Assembly (NCBI RefSeq): GCF_900475285.1
Contig: NZ_LS483370.1
Span: 3,362,001 to 3,426,000 of the forward strand
Origin: Pseudomonas taetrolens
GTDB lineage: Bacteria; Pseudomonadota; Gammaproteobacteria; Pseudomonadales; Pseudomonadaceae
Length of the DNA stretch: 64,000 bases
Reading direction: 5' to 3'
Below are positions 8,184-17,284 of the stretch, piece after piece (positions within the stretch are counted from its first letter, which is position 1; every line of letters begins with the position of its first letter). Position numbers and translations under genes: made by a program. Below the pieces are notes generated by a model. That model was not told the DNA's origin. It ran no database searches and saw only the letters and a list, made by a program, of their open reading frames with translations.

Positions 8184-9347
8184 ATGAGCTACCCGACTTT
8201 GAACTTCGCCCTGGGCGAAACCATCGATATGCTGCGCGATCAGGTCCAGGCCTTCGTCGCCGCTGAACTGGCGCCGCGAGCGGCGCAAATCGACAAGGAC
8301 AACCTGTTCCCCACAGACATGTGGCGCAAGTTCGGAGACATGGGGCTGCTGGGCATCACCGTCCCTGAAGAATACGGCGGCACCGGCCTGAGCTATTTGG
8401 CCCACGTGGTGGCGATGGAAGAAATCAGCCGCGGCTCGGCCTCCGTCGCCCTCTCCTACGGCGCGCACTCCAACCTGTGCGTCAACCAGATCAACCGCAA
8501 CGGTAGTCACGCGCAAAAACTCAAATACCTGCCCAAGCTGATCAGCGGTGAACATGTCGGCGCGCTGGCCATGAGCGAGCCCAATGCCGGCTCTGACGTG
8601 GTGTCGATGAAACTGCGCGCAGACAAACGCGGTGACCACTTTGTGCTCAACGGCAGTAAAACCTGGATCACCAACGGCCCTGACGCCAGCACCTACGTCA
8701 TCTATGCCAAGACCGACCTGGAAAAAGGCGCTCACGGGATCAGCGCCTTTATCGTCGAGCGTGACTGGAAAGGCTTCAGCCGCAGCAGCCATTTCGACAA
8801 GCTCGGCATGCGCGGTTCCAACACCAGTGAACTGTTCTTCGACGATGTCGAAGTGCCTGAAGAGAACCTGCTCGGCACGCTGAACGCCGGGGTCAAGGTT
8901 TTGATGAGCGGCCTCGACTATGAACGTGTGGTGCTGTCGGGTGGCCCTACCGGGATCATGCAAGCCTGCATGGACCTGGTGGTGCCGTATATCCACGACC
9001 GCAAACAGTTCGGCCAGAGCATCGGTGAATTCCAGCTGATCCAAGGCAAGGTGGCGGACATGTACACCCAGCTCAACGCCAGCCGCGCCTATCTGTATGC
9101 CGTGGCCGCTGCATGCGAACGGGGTGAAACCACACGCAAGGACGCGGCCGGGGTGATTTTGTACAGCGCCGAACGCGCCACACAAATGGCCCTCGACGCG
9201 ATCCAGATCCTGGGCGGCAACGGCTACATCAATGAATTCCCGGCCGGGCGCCTGCTGCGTGACGCCAAGCTGTATGAAATCGGCGCCGGAACCAGCGAAA
9301 TTCGCCGCATGCTGATTGGTCGCGAACTCTTTAACGAAACCCGCTAA
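8184..9347 (+). CDS. liuA: Isovaleryl-CoA dehydrogenase
   Basis: A 387-residue acyl-CoA dehydrogenase that oxidises isovaleryl-CoA to 3-methylcrotonyl-CoA, passing electrons to ETF. Visible: [16 protein letters not shown] (FAD-binding middle domain), WITNGPDA, and a Glu in [13 protein letters not shown] (Glu247). This Glu position, in the helix before GGP, is the isovaleryl-CoA-dehydrogenase location of the catalytic base. QILGGNGY and [15 protein letters not shown] lie at the C-terminus. It is the first gene of liuABCD, 11 bases before liuB, with LiuR-type operators and an AAnAAnAA motif in its leader. Confidence 0.95.
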   Translation: MSYPTLNFALGETIDMLRDQVQAFVAAELAPRAAQIDKDNLFPTDMWRKFGDMGLLGITVPEEYGGTGLSYLAHVVAMEEISRGSASVALSYGAHSNLCVNQINRNGSHAQKLKYLPKLISGEHVGALAMSEPNAGSDVVSMKLRADKRGDHFVLNGSKTWITNGPDASTYVIYAKTDLEKGAHGISAFIVERDWKGFSRSSHFDKLGMRGSNTSELFFDDVEVPEENLLGTLNAGVKVLMSGLDYERVVLSGGPTGIMQACMDLVVPYIHDRKQFGQSIGEFQLIQGKVADMYTQLNASRAYLYAVAAACERGETTRKDAAGVILYSAERATQMALDAIQILGGNGYINEFPAGRLLRDAKLYEIGAGTSEIRRMLIGRELFNETR

Positions 9348-9358
9348 GGAGCGCGTCC

Positions 9359-10966
9359 ATGTCCATTCTGCACACCACCCTCAACCCGCGCTCGGCCGAG
9401 TTCGCCGCTAACCGTGACGCGATGCTCAAGCAAGTCGACGCCCTGCACCGGCTACTGGCCGAGGTGCAACAGGGCGGAGGCGCCAAAGCCCAGGAACGTC
9501 ATACCTCACGCGGCAAGTTGCTGCCTCGCGAGCGTATTGACCGCCTGCTGGACAGTGGCTCGCCTTTTCTGGAGCTGAGCCAGTTGGCGGCGTATGGCGT
9601 TTACGGCGAAGACGTTCCGGCCGCCGGAATCATTGCCGGAATTGGTCGGGTCGAAGGCGTGGAGTGCATGATTGTCGCTAACGATGCGACGGTCAAAGGC
9701 GGCTCGTACTACCCGCTGACAGTCAAAAAACACCTGCGGGCACAGACGATTGCCGAGCAGAACCGTCTGCCATGCATCTACCTGGTGGACTCGGGCGGTG
9801 CCAACCTGCCCCGTCAGGATGAAGTGTTTCCCGATCGCGAGCACTTTGGCCGGATCTTTTTCAACCAGGCCAATCTGAGTGCAGCGGGCATTCCGCAAAT
9901 TGCCGTGGTCATGGGCTCGTGTACCGCAGGTGGCGCCTACGTGCCGGCCATGGCCGACGAAGCGATCATGGTGCGCCAGCAAGCGACGATTTTTCTCGCC
10001 GGCCCGCCTCTTGTCAAAGCCGCCACCGGTGAAGTGGTCAGCGCTGAGGAGTTGGGTGGCGCCGATGTGCACTGCAAGATTTCCGGGGTCGCCGATCATT
10101 ACGCCGACAGTGACGAGCACGCGCTGGCTCTGGCCCGACGCAGCGTGGCCAACCTCAACTGGCGCAAACTGGGGCAGTTGCAGCAGCGCACGCCGCTGGC
10201 ACCGCTGTACAGCAGTGATGAGCTGTACGGGATAGTCCCCGCCGATGCCAAACAGCCCTTTGATGTCCGCGAAGTGATTGCACGGCTGGTCGACGGGTCG
10301 GTATTCGATGAGTTCAAAGCCCTGTTCGGCACCACGCTGGTGTGTGGCTTCGCGCATCTGCACGGGTATCCGGTCGCGATCCTGGCCAACAACGGCATTT
10401 TGTTTGCCGAGGCCGCGCAAAAAGGTGCGCACTTTATTGAGCTGGCCTGCCAGCGCGGTATTGCGCTGGTGTTTCTGCAGAACATCACGGGCTTTATGGT
10501 CGGGCAAAAGTACGAAGCCGGCGGCATAGCCAAGCACGGCGCCAAACTGGTGACTGCCGTGGCCTGCGCCCGGGTTCCCAAGTTCACGGTGATCATCGGC
10601 GGCAGCTTTGGTGCAGGTAACTATGGCATGTGCGGCCGGGCCTATGACCCACGCTTTCTATGGATGTGGCCCAACGCACGCATCGGCGTAATGGGGGCAG
10701 AACAGGCCGCCGGCGTTCTGGTCCAGGTCAAGCGTGAGCAGGCGGAACGTAATGGCGAGACGTTCTCGGCTCGGGAAGAAGCTGAACTCAAACAGCCAAT
10801 CCTTGACCAGTACGAACAGCAGGGCCACCCCTACTATTCCAGCGCCCGCTTGTGGGATGACGGTGTCATCGATCCGGCGCAAACCCGTGACCTGTTGGCG
10901 CTGGGCCTGTCAGCAGCGTTGAACGCACCGGTCGAGGCGACGCGCTTCGGTGTGTTCCGCATGTAA
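9359..10966 (+). CDS. liuB: Methylcrotonyl-CoA carboxylase, carboxyltransferase (beta) subunit
   Basis: A 535-residue carboxyltransferase subunit that moves CO2 from biotin on LiuD to 3-methylcrotonyl-CoA, giving 3-methylglutaconyl-CoA. It has the two crotonase-fold halves of the acetyl/propionyl-CoA carboxylase beta family: an N-terminal half with [16 protein letters not shown] and a C-terminal half with [31 protein letters not shown] is typical of the MCC branch. Length matches the family. It is second in liuABCD, 50 bases before liuC. Confidence 0.95.
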   Translation: MSILHTTLNPRSAEFAANRDAMLKQVDALHRLLAEVQQGGGAKAQERHTSRGKLLPRERIDRLLDSGSPFLELSQLAAYGVYGEDVPAAGIIAGIGRVEGVECMIVANDATVKGGSYYPLTVKKHLRAQTIAEQNRLPCIYLVDSGGANLPRQDEVFPDREHFGRIFFNQANLSAAGIPQIAVVMGSCTAGGAYVPAMADEAIMVRQQATIFLAGPPLVKAATGEVVSAEELGGADVHCKISGVADHYADSDEHALALARRSVANLNWRKLGQLQQRTPLAPLYSSDELYGIVPADAKQPFDVREVIARLVDGSVFDEFKALFGTTLVCGFAHLHGYPVAILANNGILFAEAAQKGAHFIELACQRGIALVFLQNITGFMVGQKYEAGGIAKHGAKLVTAVACARVPKFTVIIGGSFGAGNYGMCGRAYDPRFLWMWPNARIGVMGAEQAAGVLVQVKREQAERNGETFSAREEAELKQPILDQYEQQGHPYYSSARLWDDGVIDPAQTRDLLALGLSAALNAPVEATRFGVFRM

Positions 10967-11016
10967 CCGCACCCCCAGACATTCCCTTTGCGTGCAGCCA
11001 TTAAGGACTGACGGAC

Positions 11017-11835
11017 ATGATCGATTTCAACACCCTCGAACTGCAAACCGATCCACGGGGCTTTGCCACCCTGTGGTTGAGCCGTGAACAAAAGAACAAC
11101 GCCTTTAACGCCGAGATGATTCGCGAGTTGATCCTCGCCCTGCATGCGGTGCAGGGTGATCCCGACATACGTTTTCTGGTCCTGCGCGGACGCGGCAAGC
11201 ATTTCAGCGCCGGTGCCGACCTGGCCTGGATGCAGCAATCGGCCGAGCTCGACTACCACACCAACCTCGACGACGCCCGGCACCTGGCCGAACTCATGTA
11301 CAACCTGGCCAAGCTGAAAATACCTACCCTGGCCGTGGTTCAAGGCGCGGCTTACGGTGGAGCGCTGGGCCTGATCAGCGCCTGCGACATGGCCATCGGA
11401 ACGCATGACGCACAGTTTTGCTTGTCAGAGGTGCGCATCGGACTGGCGCCTGCCGTCATCAGTCCGTTTGTGGTGCAGGCCATCGGTGAACGCGCCGCGC
11501 GGCGCTACGCCCTGACCGCCGAACGCTTCAGTGGCGAACGCGCCCGCGAACTGGGATTGCTGTCAGAAAGCTATGCGGCTGACGCGCTTGAACAACAGGT
11601 CGCGCACTGGGTCGACAACCTGTTGCTCAATAGCCCCCACGCCATGCGTGCCTGCAAGGATCTGCTGCGTGAAGTCAGCCACGGCGCACCGACCCCGGCC
11701 ATTCGCCGCTATTGCGAAAACGCCATCGCCCGGATCAGGGTCAGCCCCGAAGGCCAGGAAGGCTTGCGCGCCTTTCTGCAAAAACGCACACCCAACTGGC
11801 AGTCTGCCCCATTGACCCAGGAACCACGCCCATGA
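11017..11835 (+). CDS. liuC: Methylglutaconyl-CoA hydratase (enoyl-CoA hydratase family)
   Basis: A 272-residue crotonase-family enzyme predicted to hydrate 3-methylglutaconyl-CoA to HMG-CoA, the substrate of MvaB. Crotonase landmarks: GKHFSAGADLAWM (oxyanion hole), GAAYGGALGLISACDMAIG, and FCLSEVRIGLAPAVISPFV (catalytic Glu region). Its stop codon overlaps the liuD start (ATGA), so the two are translationally coupled. Confidence 0.93.
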   Translation: MIDFNTLELQTDPRGFATLWLSREQKNNAFNAEMIRELILALHAVQGDPDIRFLVLRGRGKHFSAGADLAWMQQSAELDYHTNLDDARHLAELMYNLAKLKIPTLAVVQGAAYGGALGLISACDMAIGTHDAQFCLSEVRIGLAPAVISPFVVQAIGERAARRYALTAERFSGERARELGLLSESYAADALEQQVAHWVDNLLLNSPHAMRACKDLLREVSHGAPTPAIRRYCENAIARIRVSPEGQEGLRAFLQKRTPNWQSAPLTQEPRP

Positions 11836-13781
11836 CGTCCCCCATGCTGACAACGCTGCTGGTGGCCAACCGGGGCGAGATCGCCTGCCGGGTGATGCGC
11901 ACGGCCAAAGCCCTGGGCCTGACCACGGTTGCCGTCCACAGTGCGACCGACCGGGATGCACGGCATTGCCGCGAAGCCGATATCTGTGTCGACCTGGGCG
12001 GCAGCAAGGCCGCTGACAGCTACCTGAAAATCGACAAAATCATCGCCGCTGCCAAAGCCAGCGGCGCTCAGGCGATTCACCCCGGTTATGGTTTTCTGTC
12101 AGAGAATGCCGGCTTTGCCCGCGCCATCGAAGCCGCCGGGTTGATCTTCCTCGGCCCCCCGGCCGCGGCCATTGATGCGATGGGCAGCAAGTCTGCGGCC
12201 AAAGCCTTGATGGAGGTCGCCGGGGTGCCTTTGGTACCGGGTTACCACGGCGAAGCCCAGGATCTGGAAACCTTTCGCGCTGCCGCCGAACACATCGGCT
12301 ACCCGGTGTTGCTCAAGGCAACCGCCGGCGGTGGTGGCAAAGGCATGAAAGTGGTCGAGGACGTCAGCCAACTGGCCGACGCACTGGCCTCGGCGCAGCG
12401 TGAGGCACTGTCATCCTTTGGCGATGCGCGCATGCTGGTGGAAAAGTACGTACTCAAACCCCGTCATGTCGAGATTCAGGTCTTTGCCGACCAGCACGGT
12501 AACTGCCTGTACCTGAACGAGCGCGACTGCTCGATTCAGCGCCGCCATCAAAAAGTCATTGAAGAAGCTCCGGCGCCAGGCCTGAGTGCCGCGCAGCGCC
12601 AGGCCATGGGTGAGTCCGCCGTCCGTGCGGCACAGGCCATAGGCTATGTCGGGGCCGGCACCGTTGAGTTTTTGCTCGATGCCCGGGGTGAGTTCTTCTT
12701 TATGGAGATGAACACCCGGCTCCAGGTCGAACACCCGGTCACGGAAGCCATCACCGGGCTGGACCTGGTGGACTGGCAAATCCGCGTGGCCCGCGGTGAA
12801 GCGTTGCCGCTCACTCAGGCTGAAGTACCGTTACATGGGCACGCGATTGAAGTGCGCCTGTATGCCGAAGACCCGGGCAATGACTTTCTGCCTCAAACCG
12901 GACGGCTTGAGGTGTACCGCGAGTCGGCGGCTGGCCCGGGGCGTCGGGTGGACAGCGGGGTTTGCGAGGGCGACGAGGTGTCACCGTTCTACGACCCCAT
13001 GCTGGGCAAGTTGATCGCCTGGGGCGAAGACCGTGAGCAGGCACGCCTGCGGCTGCTGGCCATGCTTGATGAGTTCGCCATTGGCGGCCTGAAAACCAAC
13101 CTGAGCTTTTTACGACGCATCCTCGGACACCCGGCCTTCGCCGCGGCAGAACTGGATACCGGATTCATCCCGCGCTACCAGGAACAATTGCTGCCCGCCA
13201 TTGAGCCTTTGCCCACAGCCTTTTGGACAGCGGCCGCTGAAGCCTTCGATCAAACCCGCCCCCATCAGGTTCGCCACGATGACCCGGCTTCGCCCTGGTC
13301 GGCAGGTAACGGGTTTCGCAACGGCTTGCCTGCGCGCACGCTGTTGGCGCTGAATTGCAATGGCGAGCATCGGGTCATCCATCTCAGTGGCCAAACGGCC
13401 GTGCTGCAAGATGACCAACTGATCATTGAGCAGGCCGGCATACGCCGCCAGCACCTGGCCGTTCGCCGGGCAGATACGCTCTACCTGCGCTGGGAAGGTG
13501 AGCTGCACGGCATACGCACCGATGACCCGATTGCTGCCGCCAACGCCAGCCACTCGGTGCAAGGCGGCCTGACGGCTCCGATGAATGGCAGCATCGTGCG
13601 CATACTGGTCGAGGTCGGCCAAACCGTCGAGGCCGGTACCCAGCTGGTGGTGCTCGAAGCGATGAAAATGGAACACAGCTTGCGGGCACCGCACGCGGGT
13701 GTGGTCAAAGCGCTGTTTTGCCAGGAAGGCGAGATGGTTAGCGAAGGCACTGCGCTGGTTGAACTGACCGAGTTGCAATAA
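11832..13781 (+). CDS. liuD: Methylcrotonyl-CoA carboxylase, biotin carboxylase/biotin carrier (alpha) subunit
   Basis: A 649-residue subunit. Residues about 6-450 are a biotin carboxylase (LLVANRGEIACRV at the start; the ATP-grasp loop GGGGKGMKVV; EMNTRLQVEHPVTE). A linker region of about 460-570 follows, then a biotinyl domain of about 575-649 with EAMKMEH carrying biotin Lys612. ATG 11832 overlaps the liuC stop; an alternative ATG at 11844 is also possible. It ends the operon at a bidirectional terminator. It pairs with LiuB to form the MCC holoenzyme. Confidence 0.95.
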   Translation: MTSPMLTTLLVANRGEIACRVMRTAKALGLTTVAVHSATDRDARHCREADICVDLGGSKAADSYLKIDKIIAAAKASGAQAIHPGYGFLSENAGFARAIEAAGLIFLGPPAAAIDAMGSKSAAKALMEVAGVPLVPGYHGEAQDLETFRAAAEHIGYPVLLKATAGGGGKGMKVVEDVSQLADALASAQREALSSFGDARMLVEKYVLKPRHVEIQVFADQHGNCLYLNERDCSIQRRHQKVIEEAPAPGLSAAQRQAMGESAVRAAQAIGYVGAGTVEFLLDARGEFFFMEMNTRLQVEHPVTEAITGLDLVDWQIRVARGEALPLTQAEVPLHGHAIEVRLYAEDPGNDFLPQTGRLEVYRESAAGPGRRVDSGVCEGDEVSPFYDPMLGKLIAWGEDREQARLRLLAMLDEFAIGGLKTNLSFLRRILGHPAFAAAELDTGFIPRYQEQLLPAIEPLPTAFWTAAAEAFDQTRPHQVRHDDPASPWSAGNGFRNGLPARTLLALNCNGEHRVIHLSGQTAVLQDDQLIIEQAGIRRQHLAVRRADTLYLRWEGELHGIRTDDPIAAANASHSVQGGLTAPMNGSIVRILVEVGQTVEAGTQLVVLEAMKMEHSLRAPHAGVVKALFCQEGEMVSEGTALVELTELQ

Positions 13782-13787
13782 GCCCCA

Positions 13788-13824
13788 TAAAAAAGCGGCT
13801 ACCGTCACCGGTAGCCGCTTTTTT
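13788..13824. terminator. Bidirectional terminator between liuD and the S24-type repressor
   Basis: A-run, stem AGCGGCTACCG/CGGTAGCCGCT, then a T-run. It can end liuABCD on the plus strand and the convergent repressor gene on the minus strand. Confidence 0.85.
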
Positions 13825-13841
13825 GATGCTGGCGGGGCTGC

Positions 13842-14498
13842 TTAAAACTTGGCGGTTGCCTGTACCACCACCCCGATAATCCGGCACTGATCATCGAACA
13901 GCGTCTTGGGATAGGTCGGGTTCAGGGGCTTGAGGTAACGCTGACCGCTTTCTTCGATCAACTGGCGAAAGGTGGCGGCTTCAGACTCGGGCGTACGGGC
14001 AATCACCATTTTCCCTGGCCTGGCTTCGATGTCCGGATCGACCAGGATCATCATGCCTTGCGGAATACTGACGCCGACCGGAGCCGTCATGGCATCGCCC
14101 GTCACCTGCAGCCAGAACGCCGGCCCCTTGGCGTAATGATCGCTGACTTCGAACACCGTACCCGGTGCATAGCCCGCCTGTGCTTTCTCATTGACTTGAC
14201 CTGCCGACACCCAGTCACTCACCGGGTAACGGAAGGCTGACGTGATGTCGTAGGTGTATTCATCAGGACCGGCCTCTTCGTTCGCACCACTGCGCTCACG
14301 AATGACCAGGGCCACTTCAAGGTGCTCCAGCCCAAGGGCATGCAGCACAGCGTTCATCGTCGGCAGATCAGGCTGACGACGCTTGTTAAGCCAATGCCCG
14401 ACCCCGCCCTGGGAAGCCCCTACGCGTTCGGCTAGTTTTTCTTGCGTGAGTTTCAACTCGCGCAATTTGGTTCTGACTAAAGCGATCCATTTATCCAT
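13842..14498 (-). CDS. XRE/S24-type (PrtR/CI-like) repressor with substituted catalytic residues
   Basis: A 218-residue regulator. Residues about 5-60 are an XRE helix-turn-helix (LTQEKLAERVGASQGGVGHWLN) and residues about 88-215 a LexA/CI-like S24 domain. The Ala-Gly cleavage site is kept (WVSAG, 99-100), but the catalytic Ser is Ala136 (VTGDAMTAP, where active relatives have GDSM). The catalytic Lys is Arg178 (ATFRQL, where relatives have TFKKL). It should bind DNA but not self-cleave in the SOS response. ATG 14498 gives the usual MDKWIALVR opening; a longer frame to 14540 would overlap the operator-like palindrome. No phage genes lie nearby. It is divergent from a DUF6124 gene. Confidence 0.85.
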   Translation of the reverse strand: MDKWIALVRTKLRELKLTQEKLAERVGASQGGVGHWLNKRRQPDLPTMNAVLHALGLEHLEVALVIRERSGANEEAGPDEYTYDITSAFRYPVSDWVSAGQVNEKAQAGYAPGTVFEVSDHYAKGPAFWLQVTGDAMTAPVGVSIPQGMMILVDPDIEARPGKMVIARTPESEAATFRQLIEESGQRYLKPLNPTYPKTLFDDQCRIIGVVVQATAKF

Positions 14499-14504
14499 CT
14501 GCCG

Positions 14505-14548
14505 AACAATACGGATTGAATTCGGCGCAACAATACACATTATGTATT
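14505..14548. promoter_or_regulatory. Operator-like repeats between the S24-type repressor and the DUF6124 gene
   Basis: AATACA-CATTA-TGTATT at 14532-14548 is a perfect inverted repeat with a 5-base centre. AACAATAC occurs at 14505-14512 and again at 14529-14536. The repeats lie just upstream of the repressor start, where an autorepressor would bind, and could also act on the DUF6124 promoter. Confidence 0.5.
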
Positions 14549-14627
14549 ATTTGACCTATAGATAAAAATACTTAGCGTACTAATCTTGATTTGCTGATTC
14601 GATTAACTTCCGAAATGCAGGTAAATC

Positions 14628-14975
14628 ATGACTTCCATAACCCAGATGCCGCTTAAAACCGATCCGGATCCTGAGCTCGACGCGTTGAAGGACAGCGCTG
14701 CCACGCAGCGCGCACTCGACTATTATTTGAAACCATCTGTTTCCCAACAGCTCAACGACCAGAAAGTGTTCCTGTTGCGCGAGGGCGTGAGTCAGGAAGA
14801 AGCGATGGTGCATGCTTCGGAACTGCTGCGTTGCGTCATCGCCACGGCCCATGGCTCCAGCGAGAGCCTGCAGGGTTCGCACCGCGACCTTGTGCTGGGC
14901 ATGGTGTACTTCGTCGAGCTGGCCAAGACCTGCGTGGACCGCGTCGTTGATGCCCAGCAACTGCCTGCACGCTGA
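14628..14975 (+). CDS. DUF6124 family protein
   Basis: A 115-residue protein resembling the DUF6124 family, small Pseudomonas proteins with an ALDYYLKP-type motif (here residues 29-36) after a charged, disordered start. No signal peptide or membrane segment is seen, and the rest is predicted helical. The function is unknown. It is divergent from the S24-type repressor, across the operator-like repeats, and convergent with leucine dehydrogenase. Confidence 0.75.
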   Translation: MTSITQMPLKTDPDPELDALKDSAATQRALDYYLKPSVSQQLNDQKVFLLREGVSQEEAMVHASELLRCVIATAHGSSESLQGSHRDLVLGMVYFVELAKTCVDRVVDAQQLPAR

Positions 14976-14987
14976 CACGTACAAAAG

Positions 14988-15018
14988 GCGCTGGCGGACC
15001 CGCACAGGGCACCAGCGC
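14988..15018. terminator. Hairpin between convergent genes
   Basis: GCGCTGG at 14988-14994 pairs with CCAGCGC at 15012-15018, flanked by AAAAG and TCTT. It is a weak terminator candidate for the DUF6124 gene and for leucine dehydrogenase. Confidence 0.45.
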
Positions 15019-15025
15019 TCTTCCC

Positions 15026-16078
15026 TCAGGCGTTCAGACGCTCCAGAGCAAGACTGTCAGCGATGCGGGTCGTGTTGCAATCTTCTGCCTTGGCTCGCAA
15101 AAAGATCTGACGCAGGGTTTCTCCGATCCGCTCAACATGCTCACGCACTTGTTCCGGCGTCCCACCGTTGTACTCGTAGGAAACATCGATAATGCCGCCC
15201 GCATTAATCGCGTAATCCGGCGCGTGCAGACACCCCCGGCGCCACAACTCATCGGCATGGGACGCTTTGGCCAGTTGGTTGTTGGCGGCACCGGCGATGA
15301 CCGGCGCCCGTAACAATTGCAGGGTCTGATCATTGATGATCGCCCCCAGCGCGCACGGTGCGAACACATCCACATCCAGCCCGTAAATATCTTGCGCACT
15401 CACCGCATGGGCGCCCAGCTCATCGACCGCACGTCGTACGTTAGCCTCCTGGATATCGTGTACCCACAATTGCGCACCTGCGGCCTTCAGTTGGCGTGCC
15501 AGGTCGAATCCCACCTGGCCCAGCCCCTGAATCGCGACCCGCAAACCAGTCAGGTCAGCAGTGCCCAAGCGTTGCAGGACAGCTTCGCGAAGCCCGATAA
15601 AAACCCCCAGCGCCGTCGAGGGCGATGGATCGCCACTGCGCAATCCGCCACCCAGTTGTTCACGCGTGCCAGCCCCTACGACATGGCGCGTACGCTGCCC
15701 CATCTGCGCCATTTCGGTCACTCCGGTACCCGAATCGGCTGCCGTGATATACCGTCCGCCCATGCTTTCGACAAACCCGCCCATGGCCTGGAACAGCGCT
15801 TCGCTCTTGTCCTTGCGCGGATCCGCGATGATCACCGCCTTGCCCCCACCCAACGGCAACCCGGCCAGCGCCGATTTATACGTCATGCCCCGGGACAAGC
15901 GCAGCACATCGTTCAAGGCCTGCTGTTCGTCGGCATAGGGCCACATGCGACAGCCTCCCAACGCTGGGCCAAGTCGAGTGTTATGCACCGCGATAATGGC
16001 CTTGAGGCCCGTCGCCGGGTCGTGACAAAACTGAACCTGCTCGTGCTGATCGAATTCAGGGTGAGTAAAAATCGGCAT
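15026..16078 (-). CDS. ldh: Leucine dehydrogenase (Glu/Leu/Phe/Val dehydrogenase family)
   Basis: A 350-residue NAD-dependent amino-acid dehydrogenase that deaminates leucine and other branched-chain amino acids to 2-keto acids. The N-terminal catalytic domain shows [22 protein letters not shown] and [18 protein letters not shown] (substrate-binding Lys). The C-terminal Rossmann domain shows [11 protein letters not shown] 16078 is chosen because GAGAG precedes it and [10 protein letters not shown] is the usual start; an open frame extends further upstream to 16165. It is divergent from an Lrp-family gene. With liuABCD/mvaB it supplies the first step of leucine breakdown. Confidence 0.9.
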   Translation of the reverse strand: MPIFTHPEFDQHEQVQFCHDPATGLKAIIAVHNTRLGPALGGCRMWPYADEQQALNDVLRLSRGMTYKSALAGLPLGGGKAVIIADPRKDKSEALFQAMGGFVESMGGRYITAADSGTGVTEMAQMGQRTRHVVGAGTREQLGGGLRSGDPSPSTALGVFIGLREAVLQRLGTADLTGLRVAIQGLGQVGFDLARQLKAAGAQLWVHDIQEANVRRAVDELGAHAVSAQDIYGLDVDVFAPCALGAIINDQTLQLLRAPVIAGAANNQLAKASHADELWRRGCLHAPDYAINAGGIIDVSYEYNGGTPEQVREHVERIGETLRQIFLRAKAEDCNTTRIADSLALERLNA

Positions 16079-16266
16079 TTCATTTCTCTCTTGTTTTAGC
16101 CTGCGGGTGGGCCAGACCGAAAAGTCAGTTTCTGACCCGACACACGGATACGCGACCCGTAGCAAAAGAGTGAAGGTTTAACGTGGGATTTTTCTTTCTA
16201 AATTGAAGGAAATCTTCTGATAATCTGCATGAAACCACCCAAAAAAATAAGAAAGCAGATCAGTTC

Positions 16267-16734
16267 ATGCAGATCAAATTAAGCGCAATAGACCGCAAGA
16301 TCCTTCGCTTGCTTCAGCACAATGCTGATCTCTCAGCGGCCGAAGTGGCAGAACATGTGGAGTTGTCGCAGTCGCCCTGCTGGCGACGTATTCACCGACT
16401 GCAAGAGGAAGGCCTGATCGAGCGCAAGGTCGCCCTGCTCAATCCGAAAAAACTCGGACTTAACGTGGTGGTGTTCGTCAATGTACGCCTGTCCGGCCAT
16501 GGGCGGCGCCATTTGACTGAATTCGAAGAAGCCATCACCGATTACCCCGAAGTGATCGAGTGCTACACGATGGCAGGCGACATGGATTACTTGCTGAAGG
16601 TCGTGACCCATGACATCGACAGTTATGAACGTTTTTTACGCGATCACTTGCTGCAAAAGCCACACGTCCAGGAAGCGCACTCGAATATCGCCATGAGCGA
16701 GGTCAAACGCACCACAGAACTGCTACTGGACTGA
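16267..16734 (+). CDS. Lrp/AsnC-family transcriptional regulator
   Basis: A 155-residue Lrp/AsnC regulator. Residues about 5-65 are the helix-turn-helix (LSAAEVAEHVELSQSPCWRRIHRLQEEG in separate parts) and residues about 70-150 the RAM ligand-binding domain (VIECYTMAGDMDYLLKVV). It is divergent from leucine dehydrogenase across an A/T-rich 190-base gap and is its probable amino-acid-responsive regulator. It is distinct from global Lrp, judging by this context only. Confidence 0.9.
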   Translation: MQIKLSAIDRKILRLLQHNADLSAAEVAEHVELSQSPCWRRIHRLQEEGLIERKVALLNPKKLGLNVVVFVNVRLSGHGRRHLTEFEEAITDYPEVIECYTMAGDMDYLLKVVTHDIDSYERFLRDHLLQKPHVQEAHSNIAMSEVKRTTELLLD

Positions 16735-16816
16735 TAAAGGTCGCGTATACAAGCTCCGGAATAGAGCCTTTAAGCGAGGAATGGGAAATAAATTTCCAAA
16801 TTGCGCGGGAAAACAC

Positions 16817-16848
16817 TTGATTTGCAAATGATAATGATTATTATTGCA
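16817..16848 (+). promoter_or_regulatory. prrF promoter with overlapping Fur box
   Basis: TTGATT at 16817-16822 and TATTAT at 16839-16844 form a sigma-70-type promoter with a 16-base spacer. Bases 16830-16848 match the 19-base Fur consensus at 14 positions (GATAATGAT is exact) and cover the -10 box, so Fur with iron should block it. Confidence 0.85.
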
Positions 16849-16851
16849 TGC

Positions 16852-16966
16852 AGCTGGTCGCGAGATCAGTCGATAATTCAAGGGACCTTAGGTCGGTCTT
16901 TTGAATTACCTCCTCATCAGGCTAATCACGGTTATTTGACCCGGCTCATGGCCGGGTCTTTTTTTT
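16852..16966 (+). ncRNA. prrF: PrrF iron-responsive sRNA
   Basis: An sRNA of about 115 nt. The 5' end AGCTGGTCGCGAGATCAG and the central CCTCCTCATCAGGCTAATCA (about 16909-16928) match PrrF1/PrrF2 of P. aeruginosa as I know them; the central stretch is the region that pairs with sodB- and sdhD-type mRNAs. The 3' terminator is at 16938-16966. It is repressed by Fur and made under iron starvation, when it shuts off iron-using proteins. One copy is in the window. The other PrrF gene is expected elsewhere, since the two are not in tandem outside P. aeruginosa. Confidence 0.93.
16938..16966 (+). terminator. prrF terminator
   Basis: Stem GACCCGGC/GCCGGGTC (16938-16945 with 16951-16958), then eight T. 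Confidence 0.92.
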
Positions 16967-17284
16967 GTGGCCAGTTATCTGGCTCAGCGTGCTTCAGGCT
17001 AATGAAGTCGGGTGTGCGGCCGGTTTTTTTCGGTGGCCGCTACAATGCGCAAGATGATAGCAAAAGAACATCGACCAACGAAAGCCTGAAGTCCTGGACT
17101 ATGGCGGTAATGGCAATTTAGCACTTGAGAATCAGTCGCAAAAACTCTATTCTGGCGCGGCGTCAGGGATGACGCCCCCCCTGCGCTCATCTCACCTCTC
17201 CTGCAAACCGTCAAAACCGTATTGGCCTGTCGCCATTGCGATGTACAGTAGTGCCCACATTTATCAGATTCCAGGATTTGGACG
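16967..17284. other. Intergenic stretch with no recognised feature
   Basis: About 318 bases between prrF and the M14 peptidase gene. I see no gene, RNA or clear repeat; short open frames here have no family likeness. It presumably holds the promoter of the peptidase gene. Confidence 0.5.

Noticed and set aside
13842..14975. Prophage or tailocin remnant, from the PrtR-like repressor
   Set aside because: No holin, lysin, tail, integrase or attachment-site repeat lies near. Flanks are liuD and leucine dehydrogenase. Kept as an orphan repressor.
16801..17121. 106-codon open frame between the Lrp-family and M14 genes
   Set aside because: It covers the Fur box, the PrrF RNA and its terminator, and its translation resembles no known protein.
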